From Dendrophyllia cribrosa (Eukaryota; Cnidaria; Anthozoa; Scleractinia; Dendrophylliidae), in assembly GCA_024195265.1 (NCBI GenBank), contig JAJLRJ010000002.1, positions 18,645,694 to 18,709,693 on the forward strand: 64,000 nucleotides of DNA, read 5' to 3'. Made by a program: the position numbers and the translations under genes. This document shows, piece by piece, positions 44,637-56,553 of the stretch. Under the pieces are notes generated by a model. It was not told the DNA's origin. It worked only from the letters and a program-made list of their open reading frames with translations, and did no database searches. Within the stretch, counting starts at the first letter, position 1, and every line of letters starts with the position of its first letter.

Positions 44637-45938
44637 ATATATATAGTTAGGCTTAGCCTAACAGCGGCGCCCTCTGAAGACCCTCTGAACAAGCTTAACT
44701 AAGATGAAACTTAACTAATAGGTGAAAGGTCGGAAGCACAAGAATTAAGATTAATATTGACGACCGGGCTATTTTTCAATTTTAGCAATTCTCAAAAACA
44801 GTATTACCCGACCGTCTGCACAGTACATTTAGACCGTACAAAAGTTCACAAAAACAACTTTTTCTCCGTCTAGAATAACTATTACGACTACTGTTAAAAA
44901 ATACAGTTGTAGCTTGTCAAAAAATGCCTGAGAAACTGATTTGGAAATCAAAATTGCCAAAAATACAAACATATTTGCATACGGCCACGCGAGTGAAGTT
45001 AGAACTATAATAAAATTCAAGTCTTGTTTTGTTTACATAAAATCGCTTTTCAACCTATGTAATGAATGAACAAACACATAAAAATGGACAACACAATCTT
45101 CTTTCGATAAATTTTATTCAAATCTCCATTAGTTTATGTTGAAAAGCAAAACGGAAAACGCGCATCGAGGCCGAGCCGTGTCTTCGATGAAATTCAAGAA
45201 ATTAATACAACTGAATTTAAGCTACACGTTTAAAAACAATTCTCCAAAACTAACGAGAACACATTAACAAAAACTCAATCACAGATTGATATCTAGATAA
45301 ATTTCCATCGAAAAATGTAATTTGTTTTACCTTTAAGTCCCTCCGGCGACTACTGTGCTTGGAAATTCTTTAAATCTCCGCTTTGGTGCTGAAATCCGTA
45401 AAACGAACCCATCTCTCGCATTGCTAAAAACGTATATAGTTCCTCGAAGCAAGATTTTATCCCTGAAAGCTCTTCTTTTTCCACTAAAGCGGCTCCTGAG
45501 TATCCCTTAATTAGCATCCCTGTCTTGAGTAGCAAACCACGAAAAAATGCAGGAAAATAACGACTTTAATTTAAACCGTTTTCTCCGCTCAGTAAACACA
45601 GCAAAACATCAAAGTGTTTTCCCAGCTGACGTGACATTCGGCCGTGTAACCGCGCGAAAAAAAAGCCTCGATTTGGTTTCAACATGACGTCGTACGCGCA
45701 TATTTTGCGACGTCATACGCGCCCGCGAGCTAGTCCTCCGCTAAGATCCCGGATGTTGTGTGGCGTCATACGCGCATGCGCGCTAGCCTTGCGCGACACA
45801 CATCTCCGACACACATATTTTTGTTGCAGACAGCGCCCGCGAAACATTCCGCTAGCCATGACCATGAAAAATGAGGGCATAGGTTCTATGAGTATGGGGC
45901 TCCGCAGCCGGGCCTTCGGCCCGGCTAGGCTCCGCTAT
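44637..45938. repeat. 1.2-kb dispersed repeat, copy B
   Basis: Same family and orientation as 5082-6283. It starts AGTTAGGCTTAGCCTAACAG and ends with GCCGGGCCTTCGGCCCGGC and CTCCGCTA. Small indels separate it from copy A. It is followed to 46,860 by DNA in which I see no gene. Confidence 0.75.
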
Positions 45939-46864
45939 TAGAAAATAGCACATCTGCGGCAAGAAATATCTGTATATGTGTTATTTGTTAGGCCCTAGTT
46001 TTTAAAGCATGTTGTACACTACACACTCAACATGTAGACGCCATGACCTTCATCTCCCTAAAGCCTCTACCAACTGGGGAAAACAAACGTTTTAATTTTT
46101 TTTTCATGCGTTAAAGGACTTTTGTACTGAATTTCTTTAGGATGTCAAGTTCAGTCGCTACTTTTAAATCCCCTAACATTTTACAAACGATGAAATGTAA
46201 CTACTAGTACTTATTTGGTTAGAGATACCTTTTCATGCATATAACTGTTTTTATCTTTAGCAATTTAGTATTTTTAGAATTTTTGTAGTTATTCTTTTTA
46301 TCTATTTATCTGTTATTTAACTCAGGACCTTCCTGAAAACCACTTCGGTGAGAGGAGTCACCTGGAAAAATTATTGTTATTATTAAGTGAACGAAAAATA
46401 ATAAATAGGTCTGTATCACATACGAGTGAAAACCATTCCCATTGTATTTTTAATTTTTGCTTTGCATTAATAGACCTTTCCCGCATTTCTGTGAACAAAG
46501 GCACCAACTCGAGGCTGGGGTGGACAAAATACAGTGATTTGTATGAAATTGCCCACCCACACTCAAGTGGAAAATATTTTGCAAGGCGTAAATCGATCGA
46601 AATCTATACTTCTACTTCCTTCAGCTGATATTTTACACCGGAAATAAGAATTATTAGGTAAAAAAGTGCTCCTATTGTATGTGATTACGAGGAATTTGAG
46701 AATTACTTCACTTAGGCATCAGGTCCACTTTTAATTGAAGAATGGCCTCTTTCGTCATTCACACTTGGGCAATGAAAAGCTAAAAAGCGTGACCTAGATA
46801 GTCACTTTAAGCTCTGTTATACACTACACTACATAAGTTTGCAGAACTTTGCTTTACATGTTAT

Positions 46865-47001
46865 TTATGTTGTGGTGCAATTTTGTCCTTGGCGCAAATT
46901 TTATTTTCCTTTGTTTTTGGGTATGGTAATGTGTGATAATGAGTTTTAAACAAAGGAAAATAAAATTTGCACCAAGGATAAAATTGCACCACAATATTTA
47001 T
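46865..47001. mobile_element. Foldback MITE, TATATGTTGT family, copy 3
   Basis: TTATGTTGTGGTGCAATTTT pairs with AAATTGCACCACAATA. The loop GGGTATGGTAATGTGTGATA resembles that of copy 1 at 8281-8417. Confidence 0.7.
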
Positions 47002-47254
47002 ATGTAAAACTAACACATCTCGGTTCATAAAAAATCCTAACGGCCTCTGATTTAAAAATCCTCTGATTGTCGTTGGTATTACACATGTCATAACTACACA
47101 CCGTTGTTTTAGTTTCTTAAATTTGTTGATATTCACATGCAGTTCCAAGATTTAACGACTTCGTGAGTGTTAGCATGATTAAAGCAGGTTCTACAAATTC
47201 TCCACTGATCACTTCATGATTAATTGGTCTCCGTGCATACTTTTCATACGCGTC

Positions 47255-47965
47255 TTTCCCATTCCCAGTGGCTAAAATCAGTGCCTGTAATGCCTTTCAA
47301 GCTTAAATTTTCAAGCTGGTTTTCTAGTTTGTGTATCTCTATTCAGTGCAACCATTCTTTTATACGACCACCAACGGCCGCATTTAATAACAGGTGGTCG
47401 TATTAAAACAATCCGCTTTACATCGGTTTGCTGCAATAAACAGTGTGAGATGGATCCTGCCATCAACAAGTGGCTAAAATCAGTGCCTCTGATGGTTTCA
47501 AGCTTTCGTTTTTAAGCTGGTATTCTAGTTTGTGTATCTCTATTTACCCCACAATTAGCTACGTTCATAAAACACCGAACCTGTCAAAACTTCCGTTGTC
47601 TATAAGGTTCAACAGTCGTTCATACGACCACCAACGGCGCATTAACAGGTGGTCCGTATTAAAACAATCCGCTTAACATAGACTTGTTGCAATAAACAGT
47701 GTGAGATGGATCCCGGCTGCCATACCTGCCATACAAGTGCCTGTGGCTAAAATCAGTGCCTCTAATGGTTTCAAACTTAAGTTTTCAAGCTGTTTTTCTG
47801 GTTGTGTATCTCTCTTTACCCTACTGACGATGAGCTACGTTTAGAAAACACCGAACCTGTCAAAAATTCCGTTGTCTATATAGTGCAACAGTCTGAGTCG
47901 TTTATACGACCACCAACGGCCACAATTAACAAGTATCGATTTGCTGCAATAAACAGTGAGATGAA
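47255..47965. repeat. Three tandem copies of a 230-bp unit
   Basis: GTGGCTAAAATCAGTGCC opens each unit (about 47268, 47469 and 47742), and each ends near TACGACCACCAACGG and CAATAAACAGTG. A terminus GGTCGTATTAACGGGGTTG at 48,220 may be the far end of the same family. Confidence 0.75.
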
Positions 47966-48521
47966 TCCTGTCATACAATTATAAAGAACAACTGCAATCA
48001 ACAACAAAATAAATGTGCAATCAAAATATCCCATTTTTGGCAATAGTTGCTGATGCACATTTAGCCCTTTACTATATCCATCTATCTCTTGCATTTTGCA
48101 TATTTTGTGGTATTTCTTAATACAAGCAATTTTACGACAAAAAGGTGATCGGTGGGTTTTTATATCACGAACATGGTTGAGCTTTTGTTCGGCTCGAAAA
48201 ATTGGTCGTAATAACGAGGTGGTCATATTAACGGGGTTGTTGTACAGTATAGTTAGTTGAACATTGTGGGTCTTTGAAGATGCAAGAATAAAAGTGAAAT
48301 ATTCCGTTCCTGAAATGAGTTATTTTCGCGTACACTGAATTTACAATTATTGGCAGCAGTGAGTGTTTTGTAGTGTAGGTAATAAGCAGGTTATCGTCAC
48401 TGAAGTACTGCTCTCTAGGGCCAGCGTCTTGGATTCAGCTGTGGATTGTTATAATGTGCATCTTCTATCACTTCGGGAAAATATTTACCAAGAAACATCC
48501 AGAATTAAATCCCACATTATT

Positions 48522-49484
48522 TTATTTCCGGCCGTCTGTTAAGTCGAAAATTTGTACAGGTCTTAAAGCTCTTACTGCGTCATGTGCTTCATTTCCAGAG
48601 ACGATTCCCATTTCGCTTTCAATTGTTATTTGCCTTATTCTTCCTCTCCGACAGTGCTTCAAACATTTAGCGTTCTCCTTTAACCTTTCTTTGAACCATG
48701 GCAATCTAAAGCAATAAATTACCGGGTTCACCGTTGACTGTACTGAAAATAACAGATGGATGCATCCCAGAAGTGTCACAGACGGCTCGTAGCAGGTTTT
48801 GCAAATTCGAGAAATGGACAAAAAAAGCATGGGAATGGACCACGCTATTATAAAAGTCCCTGCAACCAGCAACAAAGTGATAGCTAAGGCTTTATCCTGT
48901 TTAGTTGGTGCGCCGAGTTTGCGGTGTTTTCGTCGTCGAACAGATATCCAGACACTGGTGTAACATACAATGATTGTAATCACGACACAAAAGATCACGA
49001 GTGGTAAAAACGCTTTCAAAAGTTTTAGTCCATATCCAGCCTGATTGAGCAAAACAATTGTGGTCACCACGAACGACAGAACCCAAATAAGCACCAGGGT
49101 CGTTTTGTAGATTCTGTCGGGGAGAACTCTATGACGTATGGGCCAAACGATGGCGTACATTCGCTCCACGGCAATTGCACCAAGGGTAAAGAGGGACGCC
49201 ATCTTGGAAAACGTATTTAAACTTTCGAAAACGTAAAAAGAGGACATTGTTGGCATGATTAGGAAGACGACTGTTGACGGGATCCCCGCAGCTCCAAACA
49301 GAAGATCAACCACTGCGAGGTTAATAACCATTATGAGTTTTCGAGATTGGAGTGATATGGACGTGATGAACGTGAGTAAAGTCATAGTGTTTATCGCAAT
49401 AACTATGATTCCAACAGCAGCAAGAGCTACACTCCAAGCGATTTCATTGGACTGCGCTAGTTTGTTTATTTCAGAGTATTCCAT
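48522..49484 (-). CDS. Class A (rhodopsin-like) GPCR
   Basis: A 320-residue seven-helix receptor in one coding exon, ATG at 49484 and TAA at 48522. Signatures: IN in helix 1 (N32, in place of GN), LAVVDLLFG in helix 2 (D60), ERM in place of DRY (107-109), a basic third loop, helix 6 with W215 and P218, and NPVIYCFR at 253-260. C256 could not be checked for pairing, but no Cys lies at the helix 3 start, so the conserved disulfide appears absent. A CHCRR-type cysteine/basic stretch follows helix 7. TTTCTCGCAG stands five bases before the ATG and may be a splice acceptor ending a 5' UTR intron. A decayed paralogue lies at 61.65 kb. Ligand unknown. Confidence 0.9.
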   Translation of the reverse strand: MEYSEINKLAQSNEIAWSVALAAVGIIVIAINTMTLLTFITSISLQSRKLIMVINLAVVDLLFGAAGIPSTVVFLIMPTMSSFYVFESLNTFSKMASLFTLGAIAVERMYAIVWPIRHRVLPDRIYKTTLVLIWVLSFVVTTIVLLNQAGYGLKLLKAFLPLVIFCVVITIIVCYTSVWISVRRRKHRKLGAPTKQDKALAITLLLVAGTFIIAWSIPMLFLSISRICKTCYEPSVTLLGCIHLLFSVQSTVNPVIYCFRLPWFKERLKENAKCLKHCRRGRIRQITIESEMGIVSGNEAHDAVRALRPVQIFDLTDGRK

Positions 49485-49627
49485 TGGGCCTGCGAGAAAT
49501 TAAATGAATTCAGTATTTCCTTTCTAACACAATGCATACTCAAACTTTAAAGCCTGATGCAAACATTGATGTACGATTTTACACAGAGAGATCTGCAAGC
49601 TGACTGACAAACACGTAGCAAAATAAT

Positions 49628-50302
49628 AAATATAGATAGGCTGAGCCTAACAGCGGAGCTCTCTGAACAGAAAGTCGATGATAAGAAGGTGAAAGGTCGG
49701 AAGCACAAGAATTAAGATTGACGACCGGCTATTTTTCGATTTTAGCAATTCTCAAAAACAGTATTACGCGACCGTCTGCACAGTACATTTAGACCGTACA
49801 AATTGGAAATCAAATTGCAAAAAATACACAAACATCTTTGCATAAAGCGACGCGAGTGAAGTTAGAACTATAAAATCCAAGTCTTGTTTTGTTTACATAA
49901 AATCGCTTTTCAACCTATGTAATGAATGAACAAACACATAGAAATGGACAACAAAATCTTCTTTTTAAAAAAATTTATTCAAATATCTATTAGTTTATGT
50001 TTAAAAGCAAAACGCGTACCATTTATAGCGCATCGAGGTAGAGCTGTCCTCGATAAAATTCAAGATATCAACACGACATCAACAAAATTACTAACATCCC
50101 GATTGTTGCGTGACGTCATACGCGCATGTTTTGCGTCGTCATACGCGCCCGCGAGCTAGCCCTGCGTAACGGACGGACGGATACACATGTACGTACGCGC
50201 CCGCGAAACATTCCGCTAGCCATGATCATGAAAAATGACGGGCATAGATTCATGAGTATGGAGCTCCACGAGCGGGCCTTCGGCCCGTGAGAGTTCCGCT
50301 AT
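49628..50302. repeat. 1.2-kb dispersed repeat, copy C, internally deleted
   Basis: It starts AGATAGGCTGAGCCTAACAG and ends with GCGGGCCTTCGGCCCGTGAG and a CCGCTATA edge. Two internal blocks present in copies A and B are missing, so it is about 675 bp long. Confidence 0.75.
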
Positions 50303-50839
50303 AAATAATGTTTTAAACTGATAAACTACCTTTATCTGGGAAATATTATTGTTTGCAACTTTAACAGAAACGTTGCATACATATAAAGTTTTTCATTACC
50401 AAAATCGATCGATCTAACTAAGCGTTTAATTTCAAAATATGATCCTAGCTTCCCAACGGTGTTTGCTCATATATGGTGTATAATTTAATCCAGTATAGGT
50501 AATTAATTGGGTATCCGGAATAAACTGTGTGCAGTTACGTTGGGGAACTTTTTTTATCTACAGAGTCGAAATTTAAACACTGGATAAAGTTATCTACCTA
50601 TAAGACTCTTTGAGCCATTGGCAGCAGGTAAAGGAATAGACAACATATAGTTATGAAACCTTTTGAAACAGTAAAAAAGCACCGAGAAACATAAATTAAA
50701 GAAAATAGTATAAAAAAATTTCTAACAGCGATAATATACTGGAAAAACAACCGAGCGAATCGCAGTGTGATATCCATTATAAAATGTCAGTGAGTTTTTC
50801 TTTGGATTTCAAATTGATAAGTCTATTATTGCATAAAAC

Positions 50840-51100
50840 AATCGATGTTCTTTCTCTGTGTAATCTCGATTTTTCGAACCACCTGAGGAAACGGAAGTGC
50901 ATGGTTCGAAAAATCGGGAGTTCGAAAAATCGAAGATGGAATCCACTGAAACCAAATCGAAGGGAAACGAGTTTTGGTTCGAATAATCAGGAGGTTCGTA
51001 AAATCGAAGGTGGAATGCACTGAAATCAAATCCAAGGGAAACGAGTTTTGTTTCGAATAATCGACAGGTTCGAAAAACCGAGGGTTCGGAAAATCGGGAT
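50840..51100. repeat. Pogo-like AT-rich repeat with GGTTCGAAAAATCG motifs
   Basis: GGTTCGAAAAATCGGGAG and variants occur at least six times, mixed with two direct copies of AAGGGAAACGAGTTTTG. It resembles the interior of TA-target MITEs. The minus-strand open frame here is an artefact of the repeats. Confidence 0.5.
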
Positions 51101-51179
51101 AAAAAGGCTGCAAATCCTCAGTTTGAATCTTTTTTACGGTGGCCAATTTACCTTATCAATTCATTTGATAAAACCGAAA

Positions 51180-52320
51180 TTTCTACATTCTAATTAAAAG
51201 ACGCGCATCTGCAATGACAAGTCCAAAGCCCAAGAGAGAGATGTATGTTACATTCTATGATTTGATAAAAACACAACTAACAGATCAAGAAAAAAACAAC
51301 AAAAGAAACAGAACAGGTGCAACTGGGAAAGCTACATGACGAACTACACTTCAAGGCCTACTGTTGTTTTTTTTAATCAACTTTACTGATTGGCAAAACA
51401 AGACGGTTTCATCTATCTTCTCGGTTAACTGCTTCTTTTGTAACACTTGATAAAAACGCGAAACGAATCTTTTTTAGGTCGTCATAAGTGGTCGTCATAA
51501 ATGGTTGCGGTAAAATCTTGAGACAATCGATTTGTAGACTGTAGCTCTATTTTGTTTGTAACGTCAATTCTTAGTTTTCAGGCGGGATCGTATTTTTGCT
51601 TCATTAACGTTACTGACTGACATTTTTCCTAGAAAATGGATCGGTCTTATGCTAAATCTGCGATTTCATTCTTTTTTGTTATGTAAACAAAATATAGCAG
51701 CTGCCATTAAATAACTTGAAATTACATTAAAATTCACGTTAAATGAAACAGTTTGATATCAACGACCAATAGAATGTTATATTCTTTTCTAAACCAAAAC
51801 GTACATTTTTTTTTTGAAAGTAATGTTTCAAGTGAAGGTTTCTAACTAGAGACGAGCAACTGTGTTTTGCATCGCTTTGATACATTCGATTTAAAAATGC
51901 TAATTCAAAAGTATTGTGCTAATCCTATTTCAAACGACATTACGCCATATCTTCCAATCAGTTAGTATTTTTTTATCACAGAGTGCATGTTTTGTATCAA
52001 CACTCATGCATAATCAGTTTGAATCGAGTATGACTTCTTACAGGTATAAGACAGGCCGCTCGAAAGCTATCCATGGTCATAAGCACCGTCTTTTTAGAAT
52101 AGTGGCTCCTTTGTCTGACTAAAATGATACCAATATGATAATCGTTGTACAGATTTTTAAAGAAATAAACGCTGTTACTATCCATTTCAAACTGTAGTAA
52201 GTAGTAGCGAATCTCACAAACCTGCCTTTACCAAATCGCTGCCGCATCAAATAATTCTCAACTGTTAACACCGTCATCTGATAGCTTATAATTTGTCGTC
52301 AATTTATATTTTAGATTACA
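51180..52320. other. Intergenic stretch without a recognised gene
   Basis: AT-rich. It opens with half of a hairpin repeat whose full copy is at 53248-53364 (GGCCAATTTACCTTATC at about 51143). Otherwise no supported feature. Confidence 0.5.
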
Positions 52321-52432
52321 GTTTATAGATCGTTTTCACTCACGTGACAAAAATCTTGACAACCGTTGCTACGCCACCATATTGGTGGACCAAAGTGTAA
52401 ACAAACCCGAGTCGCGTCCTCTTAATTATACG

Positions 52433-53064
52433 GGTGCTGTGATCATTGTTCGATGTGGAAGCAAAAGCGGTCGAGATAGGGGTATTTATTTTACTTGAGT
52501 ACGTTCTGCAGTTATGAATCAAAGTAAAGAAACCGACAAATTGCCGCAAGAGAGGCGATCGCGATGGATTTCTGCTATCCTTACGGACGAGTTTTGAACG
52601 ATAGTGTGTAAGCCAGATATTTTGTTTCAATTTTCTGGACAAGCGGCTATAACAGGGATAGATATAATGTTGACTGGGTTTCGTTAATACTCGGGAACGA
52701 CACAAAAAAAGAACAGGATAAAAGAAACGTCGAACAAGCGTCGCAGCGAGAACAGAGAGAGGAATCAAAAGGAACAAAAAAAGCCAAAGCGATTGTAGCC
52801 GAAAAAATCGCAGCAAAAAAAAGCGAACTAAACCCGGAGGACAAATGTCTGATATTGTGTTCGAGAACGAATCTCCAAAAGCTAAAACTAAGCCCCCAAG
52901 AATATTTCATGTCTTGCCCTACTGAAATATTTCATACGGTTTCGCCTTTCCTTTTACGCAAATTCGACCAAAACATTCTCGGCTGTTGTTTGCGCTCGTG
53001 CGATTTCCGTTTTTATGGCTTCGATACAGACCTAAAACTCTCTGATGAAGTCTACGATAGTTAA
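52433..53064 (+). pseudogene. THAP-domain protein remnant
   Basis: In one frame I read RCGSKSGRDRGIYFT, a TGA, VRSAVMNQSKETDK, LPQERRSRWISAIL, a second TGA, then IVCKPDILFQFSGQAA. After a frameshift, YNVDWVSLILGN leads into a Lys/Glu-rich coiled tail and runs to a TAA at 53064. This order matches the zinc-coordinating THAP fold. The first Cys and the usual His near VC are replaced, so zinc binding is lost. Two stops and a shift make it a pseudogene. Confidence 0.6.
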
Positions 53065-53247
53065 ATGAAATATGTAGGAGAAATAAAGAACTTTTGCAGC
53101 TTATAGTTCGCAATTGCTGCCCACTAGTCTCTCTTTCAAACTGATCGTTAAAAATTCTCCACTCGCATGTACACAACTTGTGTACAATTGACTGAATGGG
53201 GTTAGTTTCTAGAGAAACTGTGGTGCTGCGTCGGTGGGGGGATGAAA

Positions 53248-53364
53248 CACGAGAATTTAGTTTTATCGACTGAGTTGATAAGGTAAATTGACCACCGTAA
53301 AAAGATTCAAAATTCGGTGGTCAATTTACCTTATCGACTCAGTCGATAAAACTAAATTCTCGTG
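53248..53364. mobile_element. Hairpin MITE inside the P-like element
   Basis: CACGAGAATTTAGTTTTATC pairs with GATAAAACTAAATTCTCGTG, and pairing continues through AAGGTAAATTGACCACCG. The arms are 50 bp and nearly perfect, with a 17-bp loop. Confidence 0.8.
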
Positions 53365-54378
53365 GTACAATTGACTGAGTTTATCACTGAGCCGGGGTGT
53401 TGTCTATGCTTCTTGATCAGTTCCAAACAAACACTCGCCATATAATTTGAAAAGGATTCTGCTTGCCCAGCCTTACAACCTAGGCAATGAGCAGACGAAA
53501 CTGTTCCTTCTCTTTCCGTGTTGATTAAAATCGAGATTTTGAGTCATCGCTGGAAATGTCTCACCTTCGCTAAACTGTAGCAATGATTTGGCTTTGTAGT
53601 ACGCTAACTATAAATACGGACACTGTTTTATTATAAGCTCCTAGTGTAGGCATCGGAAAGTTTTAAACTGCTAGTGGGTGTAAAGGCTGTTGATTCAACT
53701 GTTTGAATATGAGACAAGCAGTCCGGCTCGAATAAATGTCGACATGGGATGGATTCTAATTGCCGAGATTTTCTCCAAATAACGCTGCTTAACTCGCGAT
53801 TCCAACTTCTTAGCATATTTCGAAATAGGAAAGAACAAGTCAAATAAAGATTTTCCCCAGGCTTTGCTTCACATCCCGAAGTATTCATTTCTAAAATGCG
53901 ACAACTGTAGATATGACTTGCATTGCACCCTATTACTGTTATTACGCAATCGAAAGTGGTCCACCAATATGGCGGCGGATCTGTCGTGACGTCACGTGAA
54001 AACGATCTATTGACACCAAACAAGGACAAAAGAATAATTCATTGAACAAAGGAAATAAAAACGGCTCCAGTAGGAACGAACTGAACAGTCTTTTGGGAGA
54101 ACACACAGCATATGTAAGTTGACTTTTAATTGATTTTGTGTATCCATCGCCTTCCATCCACTGATATCTAAATGTGACTCTGAGTCAACCGCTCACTGAT
54201 ATAAGATTTAAAGTTTTTAATATCACGATATTTACATAGAGTAATCATAAACACTTACCAATATGAATACAAGTACACTCGGTCACGATAAAAGGTAATG
54301 AAAACCGAAGTTTTCGTTAGTATGCTAATTTAAGCAGAGAATTCAAAATTCGGTCAACATGCTTGACAAAATTTATGA

Positions 54379-54490
54379 TAGCCTGCAGAACAGGCGTTAT
54401 TTTTTTAAGCGTTTCAGGCAAGCGCGGCAGGCGAACGCGAAGCGCGAGGGCCTGAAACGCTTAAAAAAATAACGCCTGTTCTGCAGGCTA
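54379..54490. mobile_element. Mutator-like foldback MITE with 9-bp target duplication
   Basis: TAGCCTGCAGAACAGGCG and CGCCTGTTCTGCAGGCTA are perfect inverted ends, continuing through AAAAAAATAACG and GAAACGCTT. AATTTATGA stands exactly on both sides (54370-54378 and 54491-54499). A 9-bp duplication suits the Mutator superfamily. The element is 112 bp, almost all stem. Confidence 0.8.
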
Positions 54491-54756
54491 AATTTATGAT
54501 TGCTATGGAAACGTCACATGTAACGAACAAAAATCTTTCACATCAAAAGGTTCCCATACAAATTTCAGAAAAAAGTGGCGAAGTTTGGTTGTATTGGTTA
54601 AATGCTTCTAAGTTATAAACGTTCAAAGTCAGCGCGGGCACTCCCCCTTCCCAATCTGAATAGGGTTATATTAGGAATTGCATGGGGAAAGTGGCTCGAT
54701 AGCACTGTCCCTTGCTTTCAATATCTTGCTATCTATCAATTTCTTCAATTTCTTCA

Positions 54757-55075
54757 ACCGATTGAAACACTTATTTTGGTCCTTCTCCCCAATGTTGATA
54801 GTAATGATCTGTTATGTTAGAAGCAGATTGATCGACTCAACATTGAGGAGGAGAGAGAGCCACGCACATTGGATGGATAATTCTCACTTTGAGCCAAGTG
54901 TTTCAAGTGATTGTGTTCGATATTGCAATATTGTTGAAACACTTCTTTCGGTCCTTTTCCCTTATGTCGATAGTTATAATGACCTGCAATAATAAAAGCA
55001 ATTTGACTCAACATCGAGGAGGAGGGAGAGCCACACACATTGGTTGGCGTATTCTCACCTTGAGCCACGTGCTGA
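54757..55075. repeat. Two tandem copies of a 170-bp repeat
   Basis: TTGAAACACTTATTTTGGTC at 54762 and TTGAAACACTTCTTTCGGTC at 54933 begin similar units that end in GAGAGCC and CACATTGG stretches. Open frames here differ between the copies. Confidence 0.7.
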
Positions 55076-55089
55076 ACCCTGACTGCGAA

Positions 55090-56210
55090 CGAAAAATAAA
55101 TAAAAATTAATGGAAAGGTACCAGCAAGTTATTCAACTTCAATGTGTGAACGTAAACAAAGCATGGTATTTTTCCAATCAGTTCTATTGAAAATCAATAC
55201 TGTCTTCAATTTGGGCTTTCTCGCCGCATGTTAGGAGTGTTTCTCTTAATTTGTGTTCGTTTGTTATTGAAGAAAAAAAAACGGTGTGATGTCTGGTTAA
55301 TTGCGCAATCCATGTTGTTGTTGTACATGATGCGGTTTGCATAAACAGTCCCCTAGGATGGCATTGAATTACTAGTAGCTAAAACTCGAAGCAGCATGTA
55401 TATAACTGAAAGTAACAACAGCAAATGAACGAAAATATTTTCATTCCTTGAACACTCTTCTATTTGCAAGCAACCAGTTTGAAATTCATTATAACATATT
55501 TGGGTTGGCTTCGTTAATTATTAAGTGTGCGTCAGGTTGTAGAGCCGTTTCGGACCTTTTCGTAATTAAACTGCCTTGTGAAATTTATTTTGTGGTTTTC
55601 ACCCGGGTTTTCAATATATAATTATGTTCATTATAATGTGTTAACTTACGCTCCTGACAAAAAGTGTCGGTCAAAGCAATTCCATTCTGTAATTACAATA
55701 TTCTGCATTTTTCAATAGTAATGAATCGGTAGTAAATGGTTATGAATATAATGCTCAAGAGTTAGCTAAAGACGCAAGTCAGCTGCTTTCTCACCCTACC
55801 CCCGGTGGGCGCCGGCGAGAGAGCTCTTTCGCCGGCGCCCACACGGAGTAGGACGAGAAAGCGGCTGTCACTTCAGACTACTCAAGGGTACTGAAACCAA
55901 TTGTAAATTGTCCGATACAGCAGCTTAAATGGAAGAAAAGTATCAATGAGCTCGTTTTCCGTGAGCTTGAGTTGAGAGTGGACAATTAATGATAACGAAT
56001 CTATTTTTTTTCTTAATACATGTATTTGACTGCAAATTAATAGAAATGATCACTTTGCGTTCTGATCAATTATTTATTTATTTATTTTTTTAAAAACACA
56101 TAATTAACGAGTTAAAATACATCGTTTACCCCAGTGCTGAAGACGATTTCATTGAGAGTCGGATAAGTCTTAATTTGGCCGTGTTGTTGAGAAGGATTCC
56201 TCACTCCAAT
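55090..56210. other. Upstream region of the PAN-EGF-fibrinogen-like gene
   Basis: No gene seen. A GC-rich hairpin (CTGCTTTCTC...GAGAAAGCGG, with GGGCGCCGGCGA against TCGCCGGCGCCC) lies at 55785-55866, about 350 bp before the start codon. I see no certain TATA box. Confidence 0.5.
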
Positions 56211-56214
56211 AGTG

Positions 56215-56553
56215 ATGCTGTTTAACTTGTTTATTCTTTCTATTTTCACCCGAAGCTTGACAGCTTTGTCCCAAAGTTCCCTTTTTCGTCATCAGCAAAA
56301 TAATGTCAACTACGGAAATTTCAAACTAGATCTTTACCAGACCTTATCCGCAAAGGCCATTGAATCTTGTTTAGCTGAAAGTAAACTTGATTGCGTTTTT
56401 CACTGCATCAGCGAGAAAAAGTGTTATTCGTTAAACCTTGCGGCGTATCCTACCGCTAAAGGTCTTTATCTTTGTGAGTTGCTCGCCATTGACAAGTACA
56501 GAGCTACCAAGAAACTTAAAGAAAACTCTACGTTCCATCATTACAGTCCTAGG
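56215..56553 (+). CDS. Exon 1: signal peptide and PAN-like module
   Basis: It ends at AGG before the donor GTGAGT, phase 0. Cys positions include SCLAESKLDCVFHC and LYLCELLAIDKY, as in PAN/apple modules. Confidence 0.85.

Larger units (their letters stand above)
52326..54009. mobile_element. P-element-like DNA transposon remnant
   Basis: The left end TAGATCGTTTTCACTCACGTG and the right end CACGTGAAAACGATCTA are inverted. Just inside, CACCATATTGGTGGACC pairs with GGTCCACCAATATGG. The interior begins with a broken THAP domain, the DNA-binding domain of P-element-type transposases. The transposase core is not recognisable, and no target duplication is clear. A hairpin MITE sits inside. Confidence 0.6.

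Noticed and set aside
48454..49503. Plus-strand open frames within the second GPCR
   Set aside because: They are antisense shadows of the receptor frame.
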